Source: Canna indica (Eukaryota > Streptophyta > Magnoliopsida > Zingiberales > Cannaceae). Taken from it: a stretch of 64,000 nt of DNA. Under the pieces are notes generated by a model that saw only the letters and a list, made by a program, of their open reading frames with translations, was not told the DNA's origin and made no database searches. The translations under genes were made by a program, and so were the position numbers. This document shows positions 1 to 10,669 of this stretch, one piece after another. The stretch is from assembly GCA_034359265.1 (NCBI GenBank), contig CP136897.1, positions 35,265,501-35,329,500 of the forward strand, in the 5' to 3' direction. The first letter of the stretch is position 1, and each line of letters starts with the position of its first letter.

Positions 1-79
1 CGCAAAGAGACGAAGAAAATGACCCCGAGCTATCCCTCGGACGCAAAACCTTATTGTCCGACGATCAGAAGTGCATGAC
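1..79 (+). other. Partial 5S spacer at window edge (promoter side)
   Basis: This is the 3' end of a spacer, from just downstream of the G-box to -1. It carries the variant GGACGCAAAACCTTATTG in place of the usual GCTCACCCTTATTA, so the TATA-like element reads TTATTG. Confidence 0.9.
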
Positions 80-196
80 GGGTTCGATCATACCAGCACT
101 AACGCACCGGATCCCTTCAGAACTCCGAAGTTAAGCGTGCTTGGGAGAGAGTAGTACTAGGATGGGTGACTGCCTGGAAAGTCCTCGTGTTGCACC
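80..196 (+). rRNA. 5S rRNA: 5S rRNA gene, divergent
   Basis: Full length. Changes: p5 T (GGGTTCG, breaks a helix I pair), p37 T, p67 A in the IE region, p92 T, p93 G, p99 A. The spacer downstream is cut short by the type A junction at 287. Confidence 0.95.
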
Positions 197-286
197 TTTT
201 TTTTTAATACGTATTTGATTGCACGACGACATCATTTTTTTTACCAATCTTTATAACCAAACATTAAGGACGGATGACGTCGTCGC

Positions 287-337
287 CATACTAGCACTAG
301 CGCACCAGATCCCATCAGAACTCAGAAGTTAAGCGTG
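287..337 (+). pseudogene. 5S fragment, both ends lost (type A plus second deletion)
   Basis: Keeps p10-p60 only. The 5' side is fused to spacer at GTCGTCGCCATA; the 3' side is fused to spacer at the shared CGTG (gene AGCGTG, spacer CACGTGGCGC). The C box and terminator are gone, so it cannot make 5S rRNA. Confidence 0.9.
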
Positions 338-429
338 GCGCTGAAAGGCGCGCAAAGAGACGAAGAAAATGCCCCCGAACTCTCCCTCGGACGCTCTCCC
401 TTATTAGCCGACGATCAGAAGTGCATATC

Positions 430-546
430 GGGTATGATAATACCAGCACTAACGCACTGGATCCCATCAGAACTCCGAAGTTAAGGGTTCTTGGGCGAGA
501 GTAGTACTTGGATGGGTGACCCCTTGGGAAGTCCTCGCGTTGCACC
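430..546 (+). rRNA. 5S rRNA: 5S rRNA gene, divergent
   Basis: Full length but altered: p5 A, p6 T, p10 A, p29 T, p57 G, p60 T, p80 T, p95 T, p109 C. The changes fall in helix I, the A box and the C box; probably poorly functional. Confidence 0.94.
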
Positions 547-749
547 TTTTTTTTTACTACCTATTTAATTGCACGACGAGATCATTTTTTTTACCAATCT
601 TTCTAACCAAACGTTAAGGACGGACGACGTCGTCGTCATAAATCTTGGCTGTCGATCGCTTGCGCTAGGCCCGCCGCAACCTCTACGGCCGGCTCGATCG
701 ACCAACCGACCCGAAAAATTAAAATTTGTAAAAAAATAAGAAAAATAAT

Positions 750-856
750 ATACCAGCACTAACGCACCGGATCCCATCAGAACTTTGAAGTTAAGCGTGC
801 TTGGGCGAGAGTAGTACTAGGATGGGTGACCCCCTGGGAAGACCTCGTGTTGTACC
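750..856 (+). pseudogene. 5'-truncated 5S gene (type B junction)
   Basis: Starts at p11. The spacer sequence AAAAATAAT runs straight into ATACC, so the first ten bases and the -28 promoter are missing. Also p46 T, p47 T, p103 A, p114 T. Internal promoter boxes and T run are kept. Confidence 0.92.
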
Positions 857-1225
857 TTTTTTTTTTTACTACCTATTTGATTGCACAACGAGATCATTTT
901 TTTACCAATCTTTCTAACGAAACGTTAAGGACGGACGACGTCGTCGCCATAAATCTTGGCTGTCGATCGCCCGCGCGGGGCCCGCCACAACCTCTACGGC
1001 CGGCTCGATCGACCAACTAACCCGAAAGATTAAAATTTGTAAATAAATAAGAAAAATAACATTTCAGTTATAATTTTTCGTTTAAAACGGGCGTAACTCC
1101 GTGCAATATTGTCCGATTTCAGCTTTTCACGTGGCGCTGAAAGGCGCGGGAATAGACGAAGAAAATGACCCCGAGCTGTCCCTCGGTCGCTCACCCTTAT
1201 TAGCCGACGATCAGAAATGCATGAT

Positions 1226-1342
1226 GGGTGCGATCATACCTGCACTAACGCACCGGATTCCATCAGAACTCCGAAATTAAGCGTGCTTGGGCGAGAGTAG
1301 TACTAGGATGGGTGACCCCCTGGGAAGTCCTCGTGTTGCACT
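1226..1342 (+). rRNA. 5S rRNA: 5S rRNA gene
   Basis: Full length; p16 T, p34 T, p51 A (A box), p117 T, so the gene ends CACTTG before a T7 run. Confidence 0.96.
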
Positions 1343-1706
1343 TGTTTTTTTACTACCTATTTGATTGCACAACGAGATCATTTTTTTTACCAATCTTTCT
1401 AACAAAACGTTAAGGACGGACGATGTCGTCGCCATAAAATTTGGTTGTCGATCGCCCGCGCGGGGCCCGCCGCAACCTCTACGGCCGGCTCGATCGACCA
1501 ACTAACCCGAAAAATTAAAATTTGTAAATAAATAAGAAAAATAACATTTTAGTTATTATTTTTCGTTTAAAACGGGCGTAACTCCGTGCATTATTGTCTG
1601 ATTTCAGCTTTTCACGTAGCGCTAAAAGGCGCGCGAAGAGACGAAGAAAATGACCCCGAGCTATCCCTCGGACGCTCACCCTTATTAGCCGAAGATCAGA
1701 AGCGCA

Positions 1707-1720
1707 CCTCGTGTTGCACC
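1707..1720 (+). pseudogene. 14-nt 3' stub of a 5S gene (type D, gene-less unit)
   Basis: Only CCTCGTGTTGCACC plus the T run remains. The promoter side with TTATTA is present, but p1-p103 are deleted, joining AGAAGCGCA to the gene tail. The same event is at 10460. Confidence 0.9.
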
Positions 1721-1808
1721 TTTTTTTTACTAAGTATTTGATTGCACGACGAGATCATTTTTTTATCAATCTTTCTAACCAAACATTAAGGACGGATGAC
1801 GTCGTCGC

Positions 1809-1916
1809 CATACTAGCACTAACGCACCGGATCCCATCAAAACTCCGAAGTTAAGCATGCTTGGGCGAGAGTAGTACTAGGATGGGTGACCCCCTGGGAA
1901 GTCCTCGTGTTGCACC
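1809..1916 (+). pseudogene. 5'-truncated 5S gene (type A junction)
   Basis: Keeps p10-p117; spacer GTCGTCGC is joined to CATAC. p15 T, p41 A, p58 A. The normal promoter and helix I 5' strand are lost; the C box and T run are kept. Confidence 0.93.
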
Positions 1917-2285
1917 TTTTTTTTTACTACCTATTTGATTTCACGACGAGTTCATTTTTTTTACCAATCTTTCTAACGAAACGTTATGGACGGACGACTT
2001 CGTCGCCATAAATCTTGGCTGTCGATCGCCCGCGCGTGGGCCCGCCGCAACCTCTACGGCCGGCTCGATCGACCAACTAACCCGAAAAATTAAAATTTGT
2101 AAATAAATAAGAAAAATAACATTTCAGTTATTATTTTTCGTTTAAAACGGGCGTAACTCCGTGCATTATTGTTCGATTTCAGCTTTTCACGTGGCGCTGA
2201 AAGGCGCGGGAAGAAACGAAGAAAATGACCCCGAGCTGTCCCTCGGTCGCTCACCCTTATTAGCCGACGATCAGAAGTGCATGAC

Positions 2286-2402
2286 GGGTGGAATCATAAC
2301 AGCAGTAACGCACCGGATCCCATCAGAACTCCGAAGTTAAGCGTGCTTGGGCAAGAGTACTACTAGGATGGGTGACCCCCAGGGAAGTACTCGTGTTGCA
2401 CT
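2286..2402 (+). rRNA. 5S rRNA: 5S rRNA gene, divergent
   Basis: Full length; p6 G, p7 A, p14 A, p20 G, p68 A, p75 C, p96 A, p104 A, p117 T. Changes hit both helix I and the internal promoter. Confidence 0.94.
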
Positions 2403-2770
2403 TGTTTTTTTACTACCTATTTGATTGCACAACGAGATCATTTTTTTTACCAATCTTTCTAACGAAACGTTAAGGACGGACGATGTCGTCGTCATAAAAT
2501 TTGGCTGTCGATCGCCCGCGCGGGGCCCGCCGCAACCTCTACGGCCGGCTCGATCGACCAACTAACCCAAAAAATTAAAATTTGTAAATAAATAAGAAAA
2601 ATAACATTTTAGTTATTATTTTTCGTTTAAAACGGGCGTAACTCCGTGCATTATTGTCTGATTTCAGCTTTTCACGTAGCGCTAAAAGGCGCGCGAAGAG
2701 ACGAAGAAAATGACCCCGAGCTATCCCTCGGACGCTCACCCTTATTAGCCGAAGATCAGAAGTGCACGAC

Positions 2771-2887
2771 GGGTGCGATCATACCAGCACTAACGCACAG
2801 GATCCCATCAGAACTCCGAAGTTAAGCGTGCTTGGGAGAGAGTAGTACTAGGATGGGTGACAGCCTGGAGAGTCCTCGTGTTGCACC
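2771..2887 (+). rRNA. 5S rRNA: 5S rRNA gene
   Basis: Full length; p29 A, p67 A, p92 A, p93 G, p99 A, p100 G. The 5' end is intact. Confidence 0.95.
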
Positions 2888-2976
2888 TTTTTTTTTACTA
2901 CGTATTTGATTGCACGACGAGATCATTTTTTTATCAATCTTTCTAACCAAACATTAAGGACGGATGACGTCGTCAC

Positions 2977-3084
2977 CATACTAGCACTAACGCACCGGAT
3001 CCCACCAGAACTCCGAAGTTAAGCATGCTTGGGCGAGAGTAGTACTAGGATGGGTGACCCCCTGGGAAGTCCTCGTGTTGCACC
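2977..3084 (+). pseudogene. 5'-truncated 5S gene (type A junction)
   Basis: Keeps p10-p117 after spacer GTCGTCAC; p15 T, p38 C, p58 A. Lies 198 bp after the preceding gene frame. Confidence 0.93.
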
Positions 3085-3452
3085 TTTTTTTTTACTACCT
3101 ACTTGATTGCACGACGACATCATTTTTTTTACCAATCTTTCTAACCAAACGTTAAGGACGGACGACTTCGTTGCCATAAAGTTTGGTTGTCGATCGCCCG
3201 CGCGGGGCCCGGCGCAACCTCTACGGCTGGCTCGATCGACCAACCGACCCGAAAAATTAAAATTTTTAAATAAATAAGAAAAATAACATTTCTATTATTA
3301 TTTTTCGTTTAAAACGGGCGTAACTCCGTGCATTATTGTCCGATTTCAGCTTTTCACGTGGCGCTGAAAGGCGCGCGAAGAGACGAAGAAAACGACCCCG
3401 AGCTGTCCCTCGGATGCAAAACCTTATTAGCCGACGATCAGAAGTGCATGAC

Positions 3453-3569
3453 GGGTTCGATCATACCAGCACTAACGCACCGGATCCCTTCAGAACTCCG
3501 AAGTTAAGCGTCCTTGGGAGAGAGTAGTACTAGGATGGGTGACCGCCTGGAAAGTCCTCGTGTTGCACC
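3453..3569 (+). rRNA. 5S rRNA: 5S rRNA gene, divergent
   Basis: Full length; p5 T, p37 T, p60 C, p67 A, p93 G, p99 A. Its promoter carries the GATGCAAAACC variant before TTATTA. Confidence 0.95.
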
Positions 3570-3659
3570 TTTTTTTTTACTACGTATTTGATTGCACGAC
3601 GACATCATTTTTTTTACCAATCTTTCTAACCAAACATTAAGGAAGGATGACGTCGTCGC

Positions 3660-3765
3660 CATACTAGCACTAACGCACCGGATCCCATCAGAACTCCAAA
3701 GTTAAACGTGCTTGGGCGAGAGTAGTACTAGGATGGGTGACCCCCTGGGAAGTACTCGTTGCACC
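3660..3765 (+). pseudogene. 5'-truncated 5S gene (type A junction)
   Basis: Keeps p10 onward; p15 T, p48 A, p56 A, p104 A and a 2-nt loss near the 3' end (CTCGTTGC for CTCGTGTTGC). First of two consecutive type A copies, 196 bp apart. Confidence 0.93.
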
Positions 3766-3855
3766 TTTTTTTTTACTACCTATTTGATTGCACGACGACA
3801 TCATTTTTTTTACCAATCTTTCTAACCAAACATTAAGGAAGGATGACGTCGTCGC

Positions 3856-3963
3856 CATACTAGCACTAACGCACCGGATCCCATCAGAACTCCAAAGTTA
3901 AACGTGCTTGGGCGAGAGTAGTACTAGGATGGGTGACCCCCTGGGAAGTCCTCGTGTTGCAGC
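3856..3963 (+). pseudogene. 5'-truncated 5S gene (type A junction)
   Basis: Second of the type A pair; p15 T, p48 A, p56 A as in its neighbour, and p116 G (ends CAGC). Followed by a full-length spacer with the CGGCCGTCTCG variant. Confidence 0.93.
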
Positions 3964-4331
3964 TTTTTTTTTACTACCTATTTGATTGCACGACGAGATC
4001 ATTTTTTTTACCAATCTTTCTAACCAAATGTTAAGGACGGACAACGTTGTCGACATAAAATTTGACAGTCGATCGCCCGCGCGGGGCCCGCCGCAACCTC
4101 TACGGCCGTCTCGATCGACCAACCGACCCAAAAAATTAAAATTTGTAAATAAATAAGAAAAATAACATTTCAATTATTATTTTTCGTTTAAAACGGGCGT
4201 AACTCCGTGCATTATAGCCCGATTTCAGCTTTTCACGTGGCGCTAAAAGGCGCACGAAGAGACGAAGAAAATGACCCAGAGCTATCCCTCGGACGCTCAC
4301 CTTTATTAGCCGACGATCAGAAGTGCATGAT

Positions 4332-4448
4332 GGGTGCGATCATACCAGCACTAACGCACCAGATCCCTTCAGAACTCCGAAGTTAAGCGTGCTTGGGCGA
4401 GAGTAGTACTAGGATGGGTGACCCCCTAGGAAGTCCTCGTGTTGCACC
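4332..4448 (+). rRNA. 5S rRNA: 5S rRNA gene
   Basis: Full length; p30 A, p37 T, p97 A. The same three changes occur in the copy at 63314, 59 kb away. Confidence 0.97.
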
Positions 4449-4816
4449 TTTTTTTTTACTATCTATTTGATTGCACGACGAGATAATTTTTTTTACCAAT
4501 CTTTCTAATCAAACGTTAAGGACGGACGATGTCGTCGAAATAAAATTTGGCTGTCGATCGCCCGTGCGGGGCCCGCCGCAACCTCTACGTCCGGCTCGAT
4601 CGACCAACCGACCCGAAAAATTAAAATTTGTAAATAAATAAGAAAAATAACATTTCAATTATTATTTTTCATTTAAAACGGGCGTAACTCCGTGCATTAT
4701 TGTCCGATTTTAGCTTTTCACGTGGCGCTAAAAGGCGCGCGAAGAGACGAAGAAAATGACCCCGAGCTATCCCTCGGACGCTCACCCGTATTAGCCGACG
4801 ATCAGAAGTGCATAAC

Positions 4817-4933
4817 GGTTGCGATCATACCAGCACTAACGCATCAGATCCCATCAGAACTCCGAAGTTAAGCGTGCTTGGGCGACAGTAGTACTAGGAT
4901 GGGTGACCCCCTGGGAAGTCCTCGTGTTGCACC
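4817..4933 (+). rRNA. 5S rRNA: 5S rRNA gene
   Basis: Full length; p3 T (GGTTGCG), p28 T, p30 A, p70 C. The TATA-like element is changed to GTATTA. Confidence 0.96.
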
Positions 4934-5302
4934 TTTTTTTTTTACTACCTATTTGATTGCACGACGAGATCATTTTTTTTACCAATCTTTCTAACCAAAC
5001 GTTAAGGACGGACGACGTCGTCGACATAAAATTTGGCTGTCGATCGCCCGTGCGGGGCCCGCCGCAACCTCTACGGACGGCTCGATCGACCTACCGACCC
5101 GAAAAATTAAAATTTGTAAATAAATAAGAAAAATAACATTTCAATTATTATTTTTCGTTTAAAACGGGCGTAACTCCGTGCATTATTGTCCGATTTCAAC
5201 TTTTCACGTGGCGCTGAAAGGCGCGCAAAGAGACGAAGAAAATGCCCCCAAACTCTCCCTCAGACGCTCACCCTTATTAGCCGACGATCAGAAGTGCATA
5301 TC

Positions 5303-5419
5303 GGGTGTGATAATACCAGCACTAACGCACCGGATCCCATCAGAACTCCGAAGTTAAGGGTGCTTGGGCGAGAGTAGTACTTGGATGGGTGACCCCTTGG
5401 GAAGTCCTCGCGTTGCACC
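5303..5419 (+). rRNA. 5S rRNA: 5S rRNA gene
   Basis: Full length; p6 T, p10 A, p57 G, p80 T, p95 T, p109 C, mostly shared with 430. The next copy follows after only 310 bp (type B). Confidence 0.95.
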
Positions 5420-5621
5420 TTTTTTTTTACTACCTATTTGATTGCACGACGAGAACATTTTTTTTACCAATCGTTCTAACCAAACGTTAAGGACGGACGA
5501 CGTCGTCGTCATAAATCTTGGCTGTCGATCGCCTGCGCTAGGCCGGCCGCAACCTCTACTGCCGGCTCGATCGACCAACCGTCCCGAAAAATTAAAATTT
5601 GTAAAAAAATAAGAAAAATAA

Positions 5622-5729
5622 CATACCAGCACTAACGCAACGGATCCCATCAGAACTCTGAAGTTAAGCGTGCTTGGGCGAGAGTAGTACTAGGATGGGT
5701 GAACCCCTGGGAAGTCCTCGTGTTGCACC
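5622..5729 (+). pseudogene. 5'-truncated 5S gene (type B junction)
   Basis: Spacer AAAAATAA is joined to CATACC; p1-p9 are lost. p28 A, p47 T, p91 A. Internal boxes and T run are kept. Confidence 0.93.
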
Positions 5730-6097
5730 TTTTTTTTTACTACCTATTTGATTGCACGACGAGATCATTTTTTTTACCAATCTTTCTAACCAAACGTTAA
5801 GGACGGACGACGTCGTCGACATAAAATTTGACTGTCGATCGCCCGCGCGGGGCCCGCCGCAACCTCTACGGCCGTCTCGATCGACCAACCGACCCGAAAA
5901 ATTAAAATTTGTAAATAAATAAGAAAAATAACATTTCAATTATTATTTTTCGTTTAAAACGGGCGTAACTCCGTGCATTATTGTCCGATTTCAGCTTTTC
6001 ACGTGGCGCTAAAAGGCGCGCGAAGAGACGAAGAAAATGACCCCGAGCTATCCCTCGGACGCTCACCCTTATTAGCCGACGATCAGAAGTGCATAAC

Positions 6098-6214
6098 GGT
6101 TGCGATTATACCAGCACTAACGCATCAGATCCCATCAGAACTCCGAAGTTAAGTGCGCTTGGGCGTGAGTAGTACTAGTATGGGTGACCCCCTGGGAAGT
6201 CCTCATGTTGCACC
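6098..6214 (+). rRNA. 5S rRNA: 5S rRNA gene, divergent
   Basis: Full length; p3 T, p10 T, p28 T, p30 A, p57 T, p59 C, p69 T, p82 T, p108 A. The T run is interrupted (TTTTTTGTTT). Confidence 0.94.
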
Positions 6215-6583
6215 TTTTTTGTTTACTACCTATTTGATTGCACGACGAGATCATTTTTTTTACCAATCTTTCTAACCAAACGTTAAGGACGAACGACGTC
6301 GTCGACATAAAATTTGGCTGTCGATCGCCCGCGCGGGGCCCGCCGCAACCTCTACGGCTGGCTCGATCGACCAACCGACCCGAAAAATTAAAATTTGTAA
6401 ATAAATAAGAAAAATAACATTTCAATTTTTATTTTTCGTTTAAAATGGGCGTAACTCCGTGCATTATTGTCCGATTTCAACTTTTCACGTGGCGCTAAAA
6501 GGCGCGCGAAGAGACGAAGAAAATGACCCCGAGCTATCCCTCGGACGCTCACCCTTATTAGCCGACGATCAGAAGTGCATGAC

Positions 6584-6599
6584 GAGTGCGATCATACCA
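6584..6599 (+). pseudogene. 16-nt 5' stub of a 5S gene (type C)
   Basis: GAGTGCGATCATACCA, then directly AAAACGGGCG of the next spacer. The promoter is present but the internal control region and terminator are absent. The sub-unit is 158 bp. Confidence 0.9.
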
Positions 6600-6741
6600 A
6601 AAACGGGCGTAACTCCGTGCATTATTGTCCGATTTCAGCTTTTCACGTGGCGCTAAAAGGCGCGCGAAGAGACGAAGAAAATGACCCCGAGCTATCCCTC
6701 GGACGCTCACCCTTATTAGCCGACGATCAGAAGTGCATAAC

Positions 6742-6858
6742 GGTTGCGATCATACCAGCACTAACGCATCAGATCCCATCAGAACTCCGAAGTTAAGTGT
6801 GCTTGGGCGAGAGTAGTACTAGGATGGGTGACCCCGTGGGAAGTCCTCGTGTTGCACC
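6742..6858 (+). rRNA. 5S rRNA: 5S rRNA gene
   Basis: Full length; p3 T, p28 T, p30 A, p57 T, p95 G; T run interrupted by a G as at 6098. Confidence 0.96.
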
Positions 6859-7227
6859 TTTTTTGTTTACTACCTATTTGATTGCACGACGAGATCATTT
6901 TTTTTACCAATCTTTCTAACCAAACGTTAAGGACGAACGACGTCGTCGACATAAAATTTGGCTGTCGATCGCCCGCGCGGGGCCCGCCGCAACCTCTACG
7001 GCCGGCTCGATCGACCAACCGACCCGAAAAATTAAAATTTGTAAATAAATAAGAAAAATAACATTTCAATTATTATTTTTCGTTTAAAACGGGCGTAACT
7101 CCGTGCATTATTGTTCGATTTCAGCTTTTCACGTGGCGCTAAAAGGCGCGCGAAAAGACAAAGAAAATGACCCCGAGCTATCCCTCAGACGCTCACCCTT
7201 ATTTGCCGACGATCAGAAGTGCATGAC

Positions 7228-7243
7228 GGGTGCGATCATACCA
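7228..7243 (+). pseudogene. 16-nt 5' stub of a 5S gene (type C)
   Basis: GGGTGCGATCATACCA fused to AAAACGGGCG; same junction as 6599/6600, with an intact first base triplet. Its promoter reads TTATTTG. Confidence 0.9.
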
Positions 7244-7385
7244 AAAACGGGCGTAACTCCGTGCATTATTGTCCGATTTCCGCTTTTCACGTGGCGCTGA
7301 AAGGCGCGCGAAGAGACGAAGAAAATGACCCCGAGCTGTCCCTCGGACGCTCACCCTTATTAGCCGACGATCAGAACTGCATGAT

Positions 7386-7501
7386 GGGTGTGATCATACC
7401 AGAACTAATGCACTGGATCCCATCAGAACTCCGAAGTTAAGCGTGCTTGGGCGAGAGTAGTACTAGGATGGGTGACCCCCTGGAAGTCCTCGTGTTGTAC
7501 C
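7386..7501 (+). rRNA. 5S rRNA: 5S rRNA gene, 1-nt deletion
   Basis: 116 nt because one G is missing in p97-p99. Also p6 T, p18 A, p24 T, p29 T, p114 T. Confidence 0.95.
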
Positions 7502-7862
7502 TTTTTTTTTTACTACCTATTTGATTTCACGACGAGTTCATTTTTTTTACCAATCTTTCTAACGAAACATTAAGGACGGACGACGTCGTCGCCGTAAATC
7601 TTGGCTGTCGATCGCCCGCGCGGGGCCCGCCGCAACCTCTACGGCCGGCTCGATCGAACCAACTAACCCGAAAAATTAAAATTTGTAAATAAATAACATT
7701 TCAGTTATTAGTTTTCGTTTAAAACGGGCGTAACTCCGTGCATTATTGTCCGATTTCAGCTTTTCACGTGGCGCTGAAAGGCGTGCGAAGAGACGAAGAA
7801 AATGACCCCGAGCTGTCCCTCGGACGCTCACCCATATTAGCCGACGATCAGAAGTGCATGAC

Positions 7863-7979
7863 GGGTGCGATCATACCAGCACTAACGCACCGGATCCCAT
7901 AAGAACTTCGAAGTTAAGCGTTCTTGGGCGAGAGTAGTACTAGGATGGGTGACCCCTAGGGAAGTCCTCGTGTTGCACC
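7863..7979 (+). rRNA. 5S rRNA: 5S rRNA gene
   Basis: Full length; p39 A, p46 T, p60 T, p95 T, p96 A. TATA-like element ATATTA. Confidence 0.96.
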
Positions 7980-8347
7980 CTTTTTTTTACTACCTATTTG
8001 ATTGCACAACGAGATCATTTTTTTTACCAATCTTTCTAACGAAACGTTAAGGACGGACGACATCGTCGCCATAAAATTTGGCTGTCAATCGCCCGTGCGG
8101 GGCCCGCCGCAACCTCTACGGCCGGCTCGATCGACCAACCGACGCGAAAAATTAAAATTTGTAAATAAATAAGAAAAATAACATTTCAATTATTATTTTT
8201 CGTTTAAAACGGTCGTAACTCCGTGCATTATTGTCCGATTTCAATTTTTCACGTGGCGCTGAAAGGCGCGCGAAGAGACGAAGAAAATGACCCCGAGCTG
8301 TCCCTCGGTCGCTCACCCTTATTAGCCGACGATCAGAAGTGCATGAC

Positions 8348-8464
8348 GGGTGGAATCATAACAGCAGTAACACACCGGATCCCATTAGAACTCCGAAGTT
8401 AAGCGTGCTTGGGCGAGAGTACTACTAGGATGGGTGACCCCTAGGGAAGTACTCTTGTTGCACT
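8348..8464 (+). rRNA. 5S rRNA: 5S rRNA gene, highly divergent
   Basis: Full length with about twelve changes: p6 G, p7 A, p14 A, p20 G, p25 A, p39 T, p75 C, p95 T, p96 A, p104 A, p108 T, p117 T. Close to the copy at 2286; likely a decayed copy. Confidence 0.92.
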
Positions 8465-8832
8465 TGTTTTTTTACTACCTATTTGATTGCACGACGAGAT
8501 CATTTTTTTTACCAATCTTTCTAACCAAACATTAAGGACGGACGACGTCGTCGCCATAAAATTTGGCTGTCGATCGCCCGCGCGGGGCCCGCCGCAACCT
8601 CTACGGCCGGATCGATCGACCAACCGACGCGAAAAATTAAAATTTGTAAATAAATAAGAAAAATAACATTTCAATTATTATTTTTCATTTAAAACGGTCG
8701 TAACTCCGTGCAATATTGTCTGATTTCAATTTTTCACGTGGCGTTGAAAGGCGCGCAAAGAGACGAAGAAAATGACCCCGAGCTATCCCTCGGACGCAAA
8801 ACCTTATTGTCCGACGATCAGAAGTGCATGAC

Positions 8833-8949
8833 GGGTTCGATCATACCAGCACTAACGCACCGGATCCCTTCAGAACTCCGAAGTTAAGCGTGCTTGGGAG
8901 AGAGTAGTACTAGGATGGGTGACTGCCTGGAAAGTCCTCGTGTTGCACC
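8833..8949 (+). rRNA. 5S rRNA: 5S rRNA gene (D1 twin of 80)
   Basis: Same sequence as the copy at 80, with p5 T, p37 T, p67 A, p92 T, p93 G, p99 A. Confidence 0.95.
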
Positions 8950-9039
8950 TTTTTTTTTAATACGTATTTGATTGCACGACGACATCATTTTTTTTACCAA
9001 TCTTTATAACCAAACATTAAGGACGGATGACGTCGTCGC

Positions 9040-9090
9040 CATACTAGCACTAGCGCACCAGATCCCATCAGAACTCAGAAGTTAAGCGTG
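9040..9090 (+). pseudogene. 5S fragment, both ends lost (D1 twin of 287)
   Basis: Keeps p10-p60; type A junction on the left, CGTG junction to spacer on the right. Confidence 0.9.
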
Positions 9091-9182
9091 GCGCTGAAAG
9101 GCGCGCAAAGAGACGAAGAAAATGCCCCCGAACTCTCCCTCGGACGCTCTCCCTTATTAGCCGACGATCAGAAGTGCATATC

Positions 9183-9299
9183 GGGTATGATAATACCAGC
9201 ACTAACGCACTGGATCCCATCAGAACTCCGAAGTTAAGGGTTCTTGGGCGAGAGTAGTACTTGGATGGGTGACCCCTTGGGAAGTCCTCGCGTTGCACC
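9183..9299 (+). rRNA. 5S rRNA: 5S rRNA gene, divergent (D1 twin of 430)
   Basis: Same nine changes as the copy at 430. Confidence 0.94.
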
Positions 9300-9502
9300 T
9301 TTTTTTTTACTACCTATTTAATTGCACGACGAGATCATTTTTTTTACCAATCTTTCTAACCAAACGTTAAGGACGGACGACGTCGTCGTCATAAATCTTG
9401 GCTGTCGATCGCTTGCGCTAGGCCCGCCGCAACCTCTACGGCCGGCTCGATCGACCAACCGACCCGAAAAATTAAAATTTGTAAAAAAATAAGAAAAATA
9501 AT

Positions 9503-9609
9503 ATACCAGCACTAACGCACCGGATCCCATCAGAACTTTGAAGTTAAGCGTGCTTGGGCGAGAGTAGTACTAGGATGGGTGACCCCCTGGGAAGACCTCG
9601 TGTTGTACC
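9503..9609 (+). pseudogene. 5'-truncated 5S gene, type B (D1 twin of 750)
   Basis: Starts at p11 directly after spacer AAAAATAAT; ends GTTGTACC. Confidence 0.92.
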
Positions 9610-9978
9610 TTTTTTTTTTTACTACCTATTTGATTGCACAACGAGATCATTTTTTTACCAATCTTTCTAACGAAACGTTAAGGACGGACGACGTCGTCGC
9701 CATAAATCTTGGCTGTCGATCGCCCGCGCGGGGCCCGCCACAACCTCTACGGCCGGCTCGATCGACCAACTAACCCGAAAGATTAAAATTTGTAAATAAA
9801 TAAGAAAAATAACATTTCAGTTATAATTTTTCGTTTAAAACGGGCGTAACTCCGTGCAATATTGTCCGATTTCAGCTTTTCACGTGGCGCTGAAAGGCGC
9901 GGGAAGAGACGAAGAAAATGACCCCGAGCTGTCCCTCGGTCGCTCACCCTTATTAGCCGACGATCAGAAATGCATGAT

Positions 9979-10095
9979 GGGTGCGATCATACCTGCACTA
10001 ACGCACCGGATTCCATCAGAACTCCGAAATTAAGCGTGCTTGGGCGAGAGTAGTACTAGGATGGGTGACCCCCTGGGAAGTCCTCGTGTTGCACT
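9979..10095 (+). rRNA. 5S rRNA: 5S rRNA gene (D1 twin of 1226)
   Basis: p16 T, p34 T, p51 A, p117 T; ends CACTTG. Confidence 0.96.
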
Positions 10096-10459
10096 TGTTT
10101 TTTTACTACCTATTTGATTGCACAACGAGATCATTTTTTTTACCAATCTTTCTAACAAAACGTTAAGGACGGACGATGTCGTCGCCATAAAATTTGGTTG
10201 TCGATCGCCCGCGCGGGGCCCGCCGCAACCTCTACGGCCGGCTCGATCGACCAACTAACCCGAAAAATTAAAATTTGTAAATAAATAAGAAAAATAACAT
10301 TTTAGTTATTATTTTTCGTTTAAAACGGGCGTAACTCCGTGCATTATTGTCTGATTTCAGCTTTTCACGTAGCGCTAAAAGGCGCGCGAAGAGACGAAGA
10401 AAATGACCCCGAGCTATCCCTCGGACGCTCACCCTTATTAGCCGAAGATCAGAAGCGCA

Positions 10460-10473
10460 CCTCGTGTTGCACC
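10460..10473 (+). pseudogene. 14-nt 3' stub, gene-less unit (D1 twin of 1707)
   Basis: Only the gene tail and T run remain downstream of a promoter-side spacer; type D junction. Confidence 0.9.
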
Positions 10474-10561
10474 TTTTTTTTACTAAGTATTTCATTGCAC
10501 GACGAGATCATTTTTTTATCAATCTTTCTAACCAAACATTAAGGACGGATGACGTCGTCGC

Positions 10562-10669
10562 CATACTAGCACTAACGCACCGGATCCCATCAAAACTCCG
10601 AAGTTAAGCATGCTTGGGCGAGAGTAGTACTAGGATGGGTGACCCCCTGGGAAGTCCTCGTGTTGCACC
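10562..10669 (+). pseudogene. 5'-truncated 5S gene, type A (D1 twin of 1809)
   Basis: Keeps p10-p117; p15 T, p41 A, p58 A. Confidence 0.93.

Larger units (their letters stand above)
1..3831 (+). repeat. Segmental duplication D1, left copy
   Basis: Repeated at 8754-12584 (offset 8753) with the same order of full, truncated and gene-less units. I saw two substitutions (1153/9906 and 1740/10493). The copies diverge from 3832/12585. The left end may lie outside the window. Confidence 0.95.

Noticed and set aside
750..856. Truncated copies as 5S-derived SINEs (SINE3-like)
   Set aside because: No A-rich or simple-repeat tail, no target site duplication and no extra 3' body. The copies sit in register in the tandem array and continue into normal spacer.
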